64,000 nt of DNA from positions 1,598,501-1,662,500 of the forward strand of contig NZ_CAKLBX010000001.1 of the NCBI RefSeq assembly GCF_920987055.1, written 5' to 3'. Numbering within the stretch: position 1 is the stretch's first letter; each line of letters opens with the position of its first letter. The notes beneath the pieces are model-generated. The model searched no databases. It was not told the DNA's origin and was given only the letters and a program-made list of their open reading frames with translations. The position numbers and the translations under genes were made by a program. Source of the stretch: Novosphingobium sp. CECT 9465 (GTDB lineage: Bacteria > Pseudomonadota > Alphaproteobacteria > Sphingomonadales > Sphingomonadaceae). Shown one piece after another: positions 17,968 to 26,640 of the stretch.

Positions 17968-19353
17968 ATGATCCGACTGTTCAAGCATTACATCCCGCAT
18001 TCGGTCCTGTTGCTGGGCCTGCTGGACTTCATCCTGCTGATCGGCGCGGGCGAGGTGGGCTGGCAATTGCGCGCGCACCAGATCGGCATCGATCCGGGGT
18101 TGGTGCCGATGCGCGTTACGCCGCTGCTGCTGTTTGCGGGGCTGGTGCAGACGGCGATGATCGCAGTCGGCGTCTATGGATCGGATGCATTGCGATCGAT
18201 GCGTTATGCCACGGCGCGGTTGCTGGTGGCGGTCAGCCTTGGCATCATCGCACTGTCGGTCGTCTATTTCATGCTGCCGGGGCGCACATTGTGGCGCTCG
18301 AACCTGCTTTACGCGATGTTCCTGGCCATGGGATCGCTGGTGCTGATCCGTCTTCTTCTGGGCGGCCTGCTGGGCACGGCGGCGTTCCGCCGTCGCGTAC
18401 TGGTGCTGGGAGCTGGTGCGCGGGCTGAACGCCTGCGCAAGCTGGGTGACAGGCCGGAGGCGGGCTTCGCCATCGTCGGCTATGTGGGCATGAGCAGTGC
18501 AGCGCCGGTCGTCGTCGAGGCGATCCACCGCGATGCGATCAACAATCTGACGCGCTATGTGGAGAACCTTGGCGTCAGCGAAGTGGTGCTGGCGCTGGAA
18601 GAAAGGCGCAATGCCTTGCCGCTGAAGGACCTGTTGCGGATCAAGACGACAGGTGTCCACGTCAACGATTTTTCCACGTTTATGGAGCGCGAGACGGGCC
18701 GCGTCGATCTCGATACGGTCAACCCCAGTTGGCTCATCTTCTCGGATGGCTTCTCATCCGGGCGGGCCATTTCCAGCGCGGCAAAGCGGCTGTTCGATAT
18801 AGCGGCGAGCCTGCTGTTGCTGACCTTGACGCTGCCGGTGATCGTGCTGTTCGCGCTGATCGTGAAGATCGACAGCAAGGGACCGGCGTTTTTCCGCCAG
18901 ACCCGCGTCGGGCTTTATGGCCAGCCGTTCAACCTGATCAAGCTGCGTTCGATGCGCACAGATGCCGAAGTGAACGGCGCGCAATTTGCGCAGGAAAACG
19001 ATCCGCGCGTCACCCGCGTCGGGCGCCTGATCCGCAAGCTGCGGATCGACGAACTGCCGCAGACCTGGACGGTGCTCAAGGGCCAGATGAGTTTTGTCGG
19101 CCCGCGCCCGGAACGCCCCGAATTCGTGGCCGATCTGGAAGAGCAGCTTCCCTATTATGCAGAGCGGCACATGGTGAAGCCGGGGATCACCGGCTGGGCG
19201 CAGATCAATTATCCTTATGGCGCCTCGATCGAAGATTCGCGCCACAAGCTGGAGTACGATCTGTATTACGCCAAGAACTACACCCCCTTCCTCGATCTGC
19301 TGATCCTTTTGCAAACCCTGCGCGTCGTGCTGTGGCACGAAGGCGCGCGCTGA
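17968..19353 (+). CDS. PEP-CTERM-associated polyprenyl-phosphate sugar transferase (EpsB2/TIGR03013-like)
   Basis: Initiating sugar-phosphate transferase for exopolysaccharide; 461 residues from the ATG at 17968. MIRLFKHYIPHSVLLLGLLD is the typical family start, so the longer in-frame extension is not used. Four N-terminal transmembrane segments (to about residue 135), a Rossmann-like CoA-binding domain (VLVLGAGARAERLRKLG) and the bacterial sugar-transferase domain follow (KRLFDIAASLLLLTLTLPVI, KGPAFFRQTRVGLYGQPF, KLRSMRTDAE, RIDELPQTWTVLKGQMSFVGPRPERP, ITGWAQINYPYGAS). First gene of a run with prsK and prsR, which points to the exosortase/PEP-CTERM exopolysaccharide locus. Confidence 0.9.
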   Translation: MIRLFKHYIPHSVLLLGLLDFILLIGAGEVGWQLRAHQIGIDPGLVPMRVTPLLLFAGLVQTAMIAVGVYGSDALRSMRYATARLLVAVSLGIIALSVVYFMLPGRTLWRSNLLYAMFLAMGSLVLIRLLLGGLLGTAAFRRRVLVLGAGARAERLRKLGDRPEAGFAIVGYVGMSSAAPVVVEAIHRDAINNLTRYVENLGVSEVVLALEERRNALPLKDLLRIKTTGVHVNDFSTFMERETGRVDLDTVNPSWLIFSDGFSSGRAISSAAKRLFDIAASLLLLTLTLPVIVLFALIVKIDSKGPAFFRQTRVGLYGQPFNLIKLRSMRTDAEVNGAQFAQENDPRVTRVGRLIRKLRIDELPQTWTVLKGQMSFVGPRPERPEFVADLEEQLPYYAERHMVKPGITGWAQINYPYGASIEDSRHKLEYDLYYAKNYTPFLDLLILLQTLRVVLWHEGAR

Positions 19354-19363
19354 GGCCGGCGGG

Positions 19364-21499
19364 GTGCTCAGTCCCTTCACCTGGCAAGGTTTCGGGCAGT
19401 GGATGTTCCTGGCATCCGCTTTCGCGTTCCTGCTGCTGGTCGGCTGGCGCTGGGATCGTCGCAGGCGGGGAAGTGTCACCGCTGGGCGCACCGAGATCAT
19501 CGCCTTTGCGCTCACCGCAGCATGGTCGCTGGTGGTGGCGGGCACCGGCCATGAAACATTGGTTGGCCAGTTCTTCGAAACCCTGCGCAGCCTGGCGCTG
19601 CTTGGCCTGACGCTCGCACTGTTCACGCGCGATGGACGCCACGCCAGCGTCGGTCCCATTCGCCCGGTGCTTGCTGCACTGGTCTTTGTCGAGCTGCTGC
19701 AATTGCTGCTGATGATGATGCAGTTGCGCTATGCCGACAATCAGGTTGCGCAGGCGATGATCTTCCAGATCTCGGTGATGTTCCGGTTGCTGGTGGCAAC
19801 GGGCGCGCTGGTGCTGGTGCACAATCTTTATGCAGGCGCGATGGCGCAGCAGCGGGTTGCCTTACGCTGGACCTGCGCGGCGCTCGGCATGATCTGGGGT
19901 TACGACCTCAACCTTTACACCATCGCCTACCTTTCGCGCACGATGCCGCTGGAACTCGCCGCATTGCGCGGGCTGGCCCAGGTTGCGGCGGCGGGGCTGC
20001 TGGTGATCGGCGCTGTCCGCGGACGTTCGGCGCTGCGCTTCTCGCCCTCGCGCGCGGTGGCGTTCCAGTCGCTCTCGCTGATGGTGATTGGCGGGTACAT
20101 GATCGTGATGGTGGGCGCGGCGCAATCGCTGGCGTGGCTGGGTGGCAACGCCAGCCAACTGGCGCAGCTGGGCTTCATATTCGTGTCCAGCGTGCTGATC
20201 GTCGCGATCCTCCCTTCGGGACGAGTGCGGGGCTGGCTCAAGGTCATGCTTGCCAAGCACTTTTTCCAGCACCGTTATGATTATCGCGCGGAATGGCTGC
20301 GGTTCACCCGCACCATCGGCAGGGCCGGGTCGCAAGCGCCGCCCTTGCACGAACGCGTGGTGCAGGCTGTGGCAGATATTACCGACAGTTCTGCCGGGCT
20401 GCTGCTGGTTCCGGCAGAAAGCGGCGAACTTGTGCTTGCTTCGCGCTGGCAATGGCCGACAGCCGATGTGCCTGCCGAAGCACTGGCGGCCGCCGACGTG
20501 ACGTTCTTCGAAAAGCGCGGGTTCATCGTTGATCTGGATGAAGTGCGGGCAGGCATTGACCATCAGGGTGAACCGCAGGCTGTCCCGGCGTGGATGCTGG
20601 AGGAAGTTTCGGCGTGGGCGCTGGTGCCGTTGCTGCATTTCGACAGGCTGGTAGGACTGGTCGTGCTGGGACGACCGCAAGTGGCGCGCAAGCTGGATTG
20701 GGAAGACTTCGACCTGTTGCGCGTGGTGGGCATGCAATTGGCAAGCTATCTGGCCGAACATGCGGGCCAGTCGGCCCTGCTCGAAGCCAGCCGCTTCGAT
20801 GAGTTCAACCGACGTATCGCTTTTGTGATGCACGACATCAAGAACCTGGCGAGCCAGATCAGCCTGCTTGCCCGCAATGCCGAGCGGCATTCGGACAACC
20901 CCGAATTTCGCGCCGATATGCTGATTACCCTGCGCAATGCTGCGGACAAGCTCAATGCATTGCTGGCGCGCCTCTCGCGCTATGGCGGCAACGGTACGGA
21001 GCGGGTCGAGGATATCAATGCGAGCGAAGTGATCCGTGCGATTGCCGCGCGATACAATGCGCCGGGCATGCCGCAGGTTCACGTCACGCACAATGCGCCG
21101 TGCCATGTTCTGGCCAATCGCGAGGCGTTGGAGCAAGTCATTCTCCATCTGGTACAGAATGCCATCGATGCGAGCGCCGAGGGCATGGCCGTGTTTTTGC
21201 AGGCCAATGTGGATGGTTTGCACGGGGCAATCGAGGTGATCGATACCGGCAGCGGAATGAGCGCCGAGTTCATGCGCAATCGCCTCTTCAAGCCGTTTGT
21301 CTCAACCAAGCCGGGCGGCTTCGGGATCGGCGCTTTCGAAGCGCGCGAATTGGTCAAGGCCATGCGCGGGCGGCTTGAAGTGGAAAGCCGCGAGGGGTTG
21401 GGCAGCCGGTTCACCGTGCGCCTGCCGCTGACGTCCGCCCAGCCATTGATAGATTCCATCGCGGGGAGCGCAAGCTCGCCCGACAAGAAGGTAGCATGA
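19364..21499 (+). CDS. prsK: PEP-CTERM system sensor histidine kinase PrsK
   Basis: 711 residues from a GTG at 19364, ten bases after the sugar transferase. An N-terminal membrane region of about eight hydrophobic segments (to about residue 285) is followed by a GAF-like domain (about 325-475) and a kinase core. The H-box is unusual but typical for this family: FVMHDIKNLASQISLL, with H-D-x-K-N in place of H-E-L-R. The ATPase domain has QNAIDAS, DTGSGMS and the G2-like GGFGIGAFEARELV. The start of prsR overlaps its stop. It probably senses an envelope state and phosphorylates PrsR. Confidence 0.92.
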   Translation: MLSPFTWQGFGQWMFLASAFAFLLLVGWRWDRRRRGSVTAGRTEIIAFALTAAWSLVVAGTGHETLVGQFFETLRSLALLGLTLALFTRDGRHASVGPIRPVLAALVFVELLQLLLMMMQLRYADNQVAQAMIFQISVMFRLLVATGALVLVHNLYAGAMAQQRVALRWTCAALGMIWGYDLNLYTIAYLSRTMPLELAALRGLAQVAAAGLLVIGAVRGRSALRFSPSRAVAFQSLSLMVIGGYMIVMVGAAQSLAWLGGNASQLAQLGFIFVSSVLIVAILPSGRVRGWLKVMLAKHFFQHRYDYRAEWLRFTRTIGRAGSQAPPLHERVVQAVADITDSSAGLLLVPAESGELVLASRWQWPTADVPAEALAAADVTFFEKRGFIVDLDEVRAGIDHQGEPQAVPAWMLEEVSAWALVPLLHFDRLVGLVVLGRPQVARKLDWEDFDLLRVVGMQLASYLAEHAGQSALLEASRFDEFNRRIAFVMHDIKNLASQISLLARNAERHSDNPEFRADMLITLRNAADKLNALLARLSRYGGNGTERVEDINASEVIRAIAARYNAPGMPQVHVTHNAPCHVLANREALEQVILHLVQNAIDASAEGMAVFLQANVDGLHGAIEVIDTGSGMSAEFMRNRLFKPFVSTKPGGFGIGAFEARELVKAMRGRLEVESREGLGSRFTVRLPLTSAQPLIDSIAGSASSPDKKVA

Positions 21500-22887
21500 T
21501 GAGCGAACCCCAGCCCCACAAGCGGACGGGACAGCGGCCTGTGCTGCTGATCGTTGAGGACGATCCCGGTCTACAGGCACAGTTGAAGTGGGCGTACGAG
21601 GATTTCGACGTCGTGATCGCTGGCGACCGTGCCAGTGCACTGACGCTGCTGCGCGCGGAAGAACCCGCGGTAGTGACGCTCGACCTCGGACTGCCCCCGG
21701 ACCCTGACGGTACGACCGAGGGCTTTGCCGTGCTGGACGAAATCATGGCGCTGCGCCCCGAAACCAAGGTTATCGTGGCCTCCGGTCATGAAGCCCGCGA
21801 AAGCGCGCTCAAGGCCATCGAGAAAGGCGCTTACGACTTTTACCAGAAGCCGGTCGATATCGATGCGCTCGGTTTGATCGTGCGCCGGGCGCTGCATCTT
21901 TCGCGGATCGAATCCGAGAACCGGAACTTGGCGACGCGGGCATCTTCGGACAACAAGGTGCTGGGCCGGATGATCACTGCCGCACCGGAAATGATCAAGG
22001 TCGCGCGTACGATCGAGCGCGTGGCGAACACGAATGTGTCGGTCATGCTGCTGGGGGCAAGCGGCACCGGCAAGGAACTGCTGGCGCGTGGCCTGCACGA
22101 TGCTTCGAACCGCGCGAACGGATCGTTCATTGCGATCAATTGCGCGGCAATCCCGGAAAACCTGCTCGAAAGCGAATTGTTCGGGCACGAGAAGGGCGCT
22201 TTCACGGGCGCGGTGAAAACCACCGAGGGCAAGATCGAGCTGGCCAGCGGAGGTACGCTGTTCCTTGATGAAGTGGGCGACATTCCCCTTCAATTGCAGG
22301 TCAAGCTGTTGCGCTTCCTGCAGGAGCGCACGATCGAACGCATCGGCGGACGGCGTTCGATCGAGGTGGACACGCGCATCGTTTGCGCCACGCACCAGAA
22401 CCTTGAAGCGATGATCGCCGACAACCGTTTTCGCGAGGATTTGTACTATCGCCTTGCTGAAATCGTTGTGCGCATTCCCAGTCTTGCCGAACGTCCCGGT
22501 GATGCCACGCTGCTCGCCAAGACCTTCCTGATGCGCTTTGCGGGCGAGATGAACCCGCATGTCAAAGGCTTTGCACCCGATGCGTTGGCTGCCATCGATG
22601 GCTGGAACTGGCCGGGCAACGTCCGCGAACTGGAAAACCGGGTGAAGCGCGCCGTGATCATGGCCGATGGCAAGCTGGTGACTGCCGCCGACCTTGATCT
22701 GCCTGGTGCGGCGCAGGACCAGGCATCGCCGCTGAACCTGAAAACCGCGCGCGAGGCGACCGATCGCAAGGTGATCCGCCATGCCCTGGCGCGCAGCGAA
22801 GGCAATATTTCGAGCACGGCGCGCTTGCTTGGGATCAGTCGGCCGACATTGTATGACCTGCTCAAGCAGTACGATCTCCAGAACTAG
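21496..22887 (+). CDS. prsR: PEP-CTERM-box sigma-54-dependent response regulator PrsR
   Basis: 463 residues. The receiver domain (residues 15-130) has D-D near 22 and phosphoacceptor in VVTLDLGLPPDPDGTTEG. The AAA+ central domain shows Walker A GASGTGKE, the sigma-54 contact loop GAFTGA and Walker B GGTLFLDEVGD. A Fis-type helix-turn-helix lies at the C-terminus (GNISSTARLLGISRPTLYDLL). Its family activates sigma-54 promoters upstream of PEP-CTERM genes. Overlaps prsK by four bases; the following TPR gene starts inside its last 35 bases. No -24/-12 promoter was recognised in the window. Confidence 0.94.
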   Translation: MMSEPQPHKRTGQRPVLLIVEDDPGLQAQLKWAYEDFDVVIAGDRASALTLLRAEEPAVVTLDLGLPPDPDGTTEGFAVLDEIMALRPETKVIVASGHEARESALKAIEKGAYDFYQKPVDIDALGLIVRRALHLSRIESENRNLATRASSDNKVLGRMITAAPEMIKVARTIERVANTNVSVMLLGASGTGKELLARGLHDASNRANGSFIAINCAAIPENLLESELFGHEKGAFTGAVKTTEGKIELASGGTLFLDEVGDIPLQLQVKLLRFLQERTIERIGGRRSIEVDTRIVCATHQNLEAMIADNRFREDLYYRLAEIVVRIPSLAERPGDATLLAKTFLMRFAGEMNPHVKGFAPDALAAIDGWNWPGNVRELENRVKRAVIMADGKLVTAADLDLPGAAQDQASPLNLKTAREATDRKVIRHALARSEGNISSTARLLGISRPTLYDLLKQYDLQN

Positions 22888-24451
22888 GTTCATCTGCGCG
22901 ACGCTCGCGTTGCTGGTGCTGGCGCCCGCGCCGGTGCGCGGCGACGCGCCCGCTGATGGTCTTGCAAAGGCGCGTACGGCGCTGGCGAAGGGGGATGGCA
23001 TCGCGGCCGAGGCGCCTTTGCGCGCGGCCATTCGCAACGGGGCGAAACCCGATAGCGTGCGGGCGGAACTGGGCGAAGCGCTGCTGCTGCAGGGTGATCG
23101 CCGCGCGGCGCGCGAAGTCTTGTACGGCGGTGATTTTGTGCCGGGCAGCGCCGCCCATGGCTGGCATGTGCGCGGGCGGCTGGAACTGGCCGAACGCCGC
23201 CTGCCCGAAGCGGGGCAGGCGTTTGACCGGGCATTGCGGCTGGATGGCACCGACGCGGCATTGTGGATCGATATTGCCCGGCTGCGCTTTGCCGGGGGGG
23301 AGCAGGCACAGGCCATCGAAGCGGCCGACCGCGCGGTGAAGCTCAGTCCGAAAGATCCGCGCGCGCTGGAACTGCGCGGGTTGCTGGTGCGCGAACAATT
23401 CGGCCTTTACGCTGCCCTGGCATGGTTCGAAGCCGGGCTGAGGGTGGCGCCGGACGATCCCCGTCTGCTTGGCGAATATGCGGCAACGCTGGGTGACATG
23501 GGGCAGTACAAGGCCATGCTGGTCGTATGCCGCAAGCTGGCCGAGATCGATCCCGGCAATGTGCGCGCGCTCTATCTTCAGGCGGTTCTGGCCGCGCGGG
23601 CCGGGCAGACCACGCTGGCGCGCCAGATACTGCTCAAAACCGGAAAGGCGCTACAGGATGTGCCGGCGGCGGTCTTGCTCAACGGCGTGCTGGAATATCG
23701 CGCAGGCAACACCAATCTCGCGGTCGGTCACTTCGACCGGTTGGTGCGGATGCAGCCTGACAACCTTCAGGCGCGAACGCTGCTGGTGCGCGCGCTGAAG
23801 CGACAGGGGCTTGATGCAGAAGCCGTCGATGCCGCCGGATTGTGGGTCAGTCAGCCGTCGGCGCGGCCCTATCTTCTGGCCGTTACCGCGCAAGCCCATG
23901 CCGCTATCGGAAGGAAACAGGAGGCCGCAGCCATGCTGGCGCGCTCCGAAGAACTGGGCGAACAGGATGCGGACCCCATATTTTCCGCGCAACCGCTGGG
24001 CGCGCTCGCTCTCACCTACGCCGATGCGCCGAACTTTGCCGGCAACGCGGTGCCCTATATCCGCGCTCTGATCGGGGACGGGGATGGGCAACGCGCCATC
24101 GCCGTGGCCGACCGCCTGCGGATGGCCAATCCGGGTGCGGCGGATGCGTGGCTGCTGTCAGGCGATTCGCGCATGGCGGCGGGCGATGAATTAGGCGCGC
24201 TGGACATGTACGGGCGGGCAGCGCTGATCCGGTTCAACCTGCCCACCCTGCTGCGGATCGATCACGCCATGCGCGCACTTGGCCGCCCCACGGATGCAAA
24301 CGCCATGGTTGCGCGTTATCTGCGCCAGAATCCTGGCAATCCCCAGGCGTTGAAACTGTTGTCGTTCGGACGGGCCTCTGTCGGAGATGGCATCGGGGCA
24401 GGGCGGATCGAGGCGGTGCTTCGGGCAAGGGGCCTGCGCAACCCGTCCTGA
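22853..24451 (+). CDS. Secreted tetratricopeptide-repeat protein
   Basis: About 532 residues from the ATG at 22853, which overlaps the 3' end of prsR in another frame and places a signal peptide (RFICATLALLVLAPAPVRGDA) near the N-terminus. The rest is a string of TPR-like helical repeats (HGWHVRGRLELAERRLPEAGQAFDRALRLDG, ALYLQAVLAARAGQTTLARQILL, AWLLSGDSRMAAGDELGALDMYGRAAL). PEP-CTERM loci often carry the TPR lipoprotein PrsT after PrsR; this one is shorter and has no lipobox, so it may be a divergent analogue. Likely an assembly scaffold in the periplasm. Confidence 0.8.
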   Translation: MTCSSSTISRTRFICATLALLVLAPAPVRGDAPADGLAKARTALAKGDGIAAEAPLRAAIRNGAKPDSVRAELGEALLLQGDRRAAREVLYGGDFVPGSAAHGWHVRGRLELAERRLPEAGQAFDRALRLDGTDAALWIDIARLRFAGGEQAQAIEAADRAVKLSPKDPRALELRGLLVREQFGLYAALAWFEAGLRVAPDDPRLLGEYAATLGDMGQYKAMLVVCRKLAEIDPGNVRALYLQAVLAARAGQTTLARQILLKTGKALQDVPAAVLLNGVLEYRAGNTNLAVGHFDRLVRMQPDNLQARTLLVRALKRQGLDAEAVDAAGLWVSQPSARPYLLAVTAQAHAAIGRKQEAAAMLARSEELGEQDADPIFSAQPLGALALTYADAPNFAGNAVPYIRALIGDGDGQRAIAVADRLRMANPGAADAWLLSGDSRMAAGDELGALDMYGRAALIRFNLPTLLRIDHAMRALGRPTDANAMVARYLRQNPGNPQALKLLSFGRASVGDGIGAGRIEAVLRARGLRNPS

Positions 24452-24475
24452 CGCTGACCCTGCGCCATCGAAAGA

Positions 24476-25543
24476 TCAGTCTGCGCGCAGCGCCGCGTCA
24501 ATTTCGGTATCGGGGTACTTGCGCTTGTGGCGGATCGACCACCACAGCGACAGGCCGATCATCGCCGCGCCAATCAGGCCGGTGATCGTTTCGGGGATGT
24601 GATATTTCGCCGAAAGCAGCATGATCGCACCCAGCGCGATGATCGCCCAGAACGCGCCATGTTCAAGAAAGCGGTATTCCGAAAGCGTTCCTTTCTTGAC
24701 CAGCATGATCGTCATCGAACGTACGAACATCGCCCCGATCGACAGGCCGAGCGCGATGATCACCATGTTGTTGGACAGGGCAAATGCGCCGATCACGCCA
24801 TCGAAGCTGAACGATGCGTCTAGCACGTTAAGGTAGAGGAACCCGCCAAGACCGGATCGTACGACCAGACCTGCCGCCTTCTGGGCTTCGTCGCGCATTT
24901 CGAGAATCGTGCCCAAGGCCTCCACTGCGATGAAGGTGACGAGGCCGAGAACGCCCGATACCATGAACGTCAGCGCGTCTTCGGCAGGCAGAAGCAGTGA
25001 AATTCCGTAGATCGTCAGCAGGAGCAGCGCGATTTCTGCTGCCTTGATGTTGGAGACGACCGCAAGCTTTTCTTCTACCCACTTGATCCAGTGGACTTCC
25101 TTTTCACCATCGAAAAAGAACGACAGGCCGACCATGGCAAGGAACGCGCCGCCAAATCCGGCGATGCCGACATGGGCGCTGCTGACGATCTCTTCGTAGC
25201 GCTTCGGATCGTTCAGCGACAGGGTGAGCGCCTCGACCGGACCGAGACCGGCCGCAATCGCCACGATCGCCAGCGGAAAGACGATCCGCATGCCGAATAC
25301 CGCGATGATCATGCCCCAGGTCAGGAAGCGCTTCTGCCAGACCTCGTCCATGTCTTCGAGCACGGCGGCATTGACCACCGCGTTATCGAACGACAGCGAG
25401 ATTTCGAGTACGGACAGGACGACCACGATCCACAGCAGCGACATCGTGCCGCCGACCGTTCCGGTCTGCATCCAGCCATAGGCGACAGCAAGCGCCAGGC
25501 AGACCAGCGTGAAAAGGATCGAACCCTTGTAGAAGCGGAGCAA
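24476..25543 (-). CDS. DUF475/TerC-family integral membrane protein
   Basis: 355 residues with about nine transmembrane segments. Diagnostic acidic membrane motifs are EISLSFDNAVVNAAVL near residues 47-62 and VLDASFSFDGVIGAF near 240, the paired aspartate sites of TerC-type transporters. Annotated widely as DUF475, a relative of tellurite-resistance TerC; metal (Mn or Ca) handling is suggested for the superfamily but not shown for this protein. Convergent with the TPR gene; panB lies 33 bases upstream on the same strand. Confidence 0.88.
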   Translation of the reverse strand: MLRFYKGSILFTLVCLALAVAYGWMQTGTVGGTMSLLWIVVVLSVLEISLSFDNAVVNAAVLEDMDEVWQKRFLTWGMIIAVFGMRIVFPLAIVAIAAGLGPVEALTLSLNDPKRYEEIVSSAHVGIAGFGGAFLAMVGLSFFFDGEKEVHWIKWVEEKLAVVSNIKAAEIALLLLTIYGISLLLPAEDALTFMVSGVLGLVTFIAVEALGTILEMRDEAQKAAGLVVRSGLGGFLYLNVLDASFSFDGVIGAFALSNNMVIIALGLSIGAMFVRSMTIMLVKKGTLSEYRFLEHGAFWAIIALGAIMLLSAKYHIPETITGLIGAAMIGLSLWWSIRHKRKYPDTEIDAALRAD

Positions 25544-25576
25544 TCTGAATTCCCTGAATGTAAGGTATGAAGCCGG

Positions 25577-26446
25577 TTACTTCGGCTGGTAGGTCTGTTC
25601 AATACCCGGAAAAGTCCGCGCGCGAACTTCCTCGGCATATAGCGCGGCTGCGCCCGAAATGGTTCCGGCAATGTTTTCGTAGATTTTCACGAAGCGCGGC
25701 ACGCGGTCGAACATGCCGAGCATGTCATCGGTGACCAGCACTTGCCCATCACACTGCGCCGAAGCGCCGATGCCGATGGTCGGGCAGGGCACCGCCTGAG
25801 TGATAGCGATGGCAAGCGGTTCGATCACGCCTTCGATCACGATCGCGAACGCTCCGGCGTCAGCCAGCGCCCTGGCATCGCCGACGATCTTGGCGGCTTC
25901 CGCTTCGCTGCGCCCACGCGCGTTGTAGCCCCCCAGCACATTGACCGCCTGAGGCGTCAGCCCGACGTGCCCCATCACCGGAATCCCGCGCGCGGTAAGG
26001 AATGCCACGGTCTCGGCCATGGCCTCACCGCCCTCCAGCTTTACTGCCGCGCAGCCGGTTTCCTTCAACAGCCGGGCGGCGCTTTCGAACGCCTGTTGCG
26101 GCGAAGCCTCATAGCTGCCGAACGGCATGTCGACCACAACGGCGGCGTGATAAGACCCGCGCACAACCGCCGCGCCATGGGCCGCCATCATGTCCAGCGT
26201 TACCGGCACACTCGATGGCAGGCCGTAGATTACCTGTCCCAGCGAATCCCCGACCAGCAGAAGGTCGCAATGCTCGTCAAGCAACTGTGCCTGCCTGGCG
26301 GTGTAGGCGGTCAGCATCACCACGGGCTGCGCGGTCACGCCATCCTTCTTGCGCTGGCGGATCGCGGGGATCGTCAGGCGCTTCATGGGGGCAGGGGTGG
26401 GGTTGGCGCGGCTGGTCGCGGTATCGAGCTGGAAGGTCGTGGACAT
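25577..26446 (-). CDS. panB: 3-methyl-2-oxobutanoate hydroxymethyltransferase (ketopantoate synthase)
   Basis: First step of pantothenate synthesis: transfers a hydroxymethyl group from methylene-THF to 2-oxoisovalerate. It has 289 residues from the ATG at 26446. Family residues include [25 protein letters not shown] (metal-binding D), [31 protein letters not shown], the catalytic E in FAIVIEGV and [11 protein letters not shown]-rich in-frame extension to 26626 lacks family similarity. No panC is adjacent. Confidence 0.95.
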   Translation of the reverse strand: MSTTFQLDTATSRANPTPAPMKRLTIPAIRQRKKDGVTAQPVVMLTAYTARQAQLLDEHCDLLLVGDSLGQVIYGLPSSVPVTLDMMAAHGAAVVRGSYHAAVVVDMPFGSYEASPQQAFESAARLLKETGCAAVKLEGGEAMAETVAFLTARGIPVMGHVGLTPQAVNVLGGYNARGRSEAEAAKIVGDARALADAGAFAIVIEGVIEPLAIAITQAVPCPTIGIGASAQCDGQVLVTDDMLGMFDRVPRFVKIYENIAGTISGAAALYAEEVRARTFPGIEQTYQPK

Positions 26447-26640
26447 GAATGCGCATCCTGTCAGGCGGGCCAATGCTTCTACTGCCTTGGCAAAAACCCG
26501 CAAGGCCGCGCACCTTATGCAGTTGTTGGGGAAAAATGGCTTGCGCGAAAGCCGGTTCCCGCTAGCTTCCCGGCCATTACCTGGTTTCCGAAGCAACCGC
26601 ATCGGCGGTTTGGCGCTTCGGTCCAAGGCGGGAGAATTTC

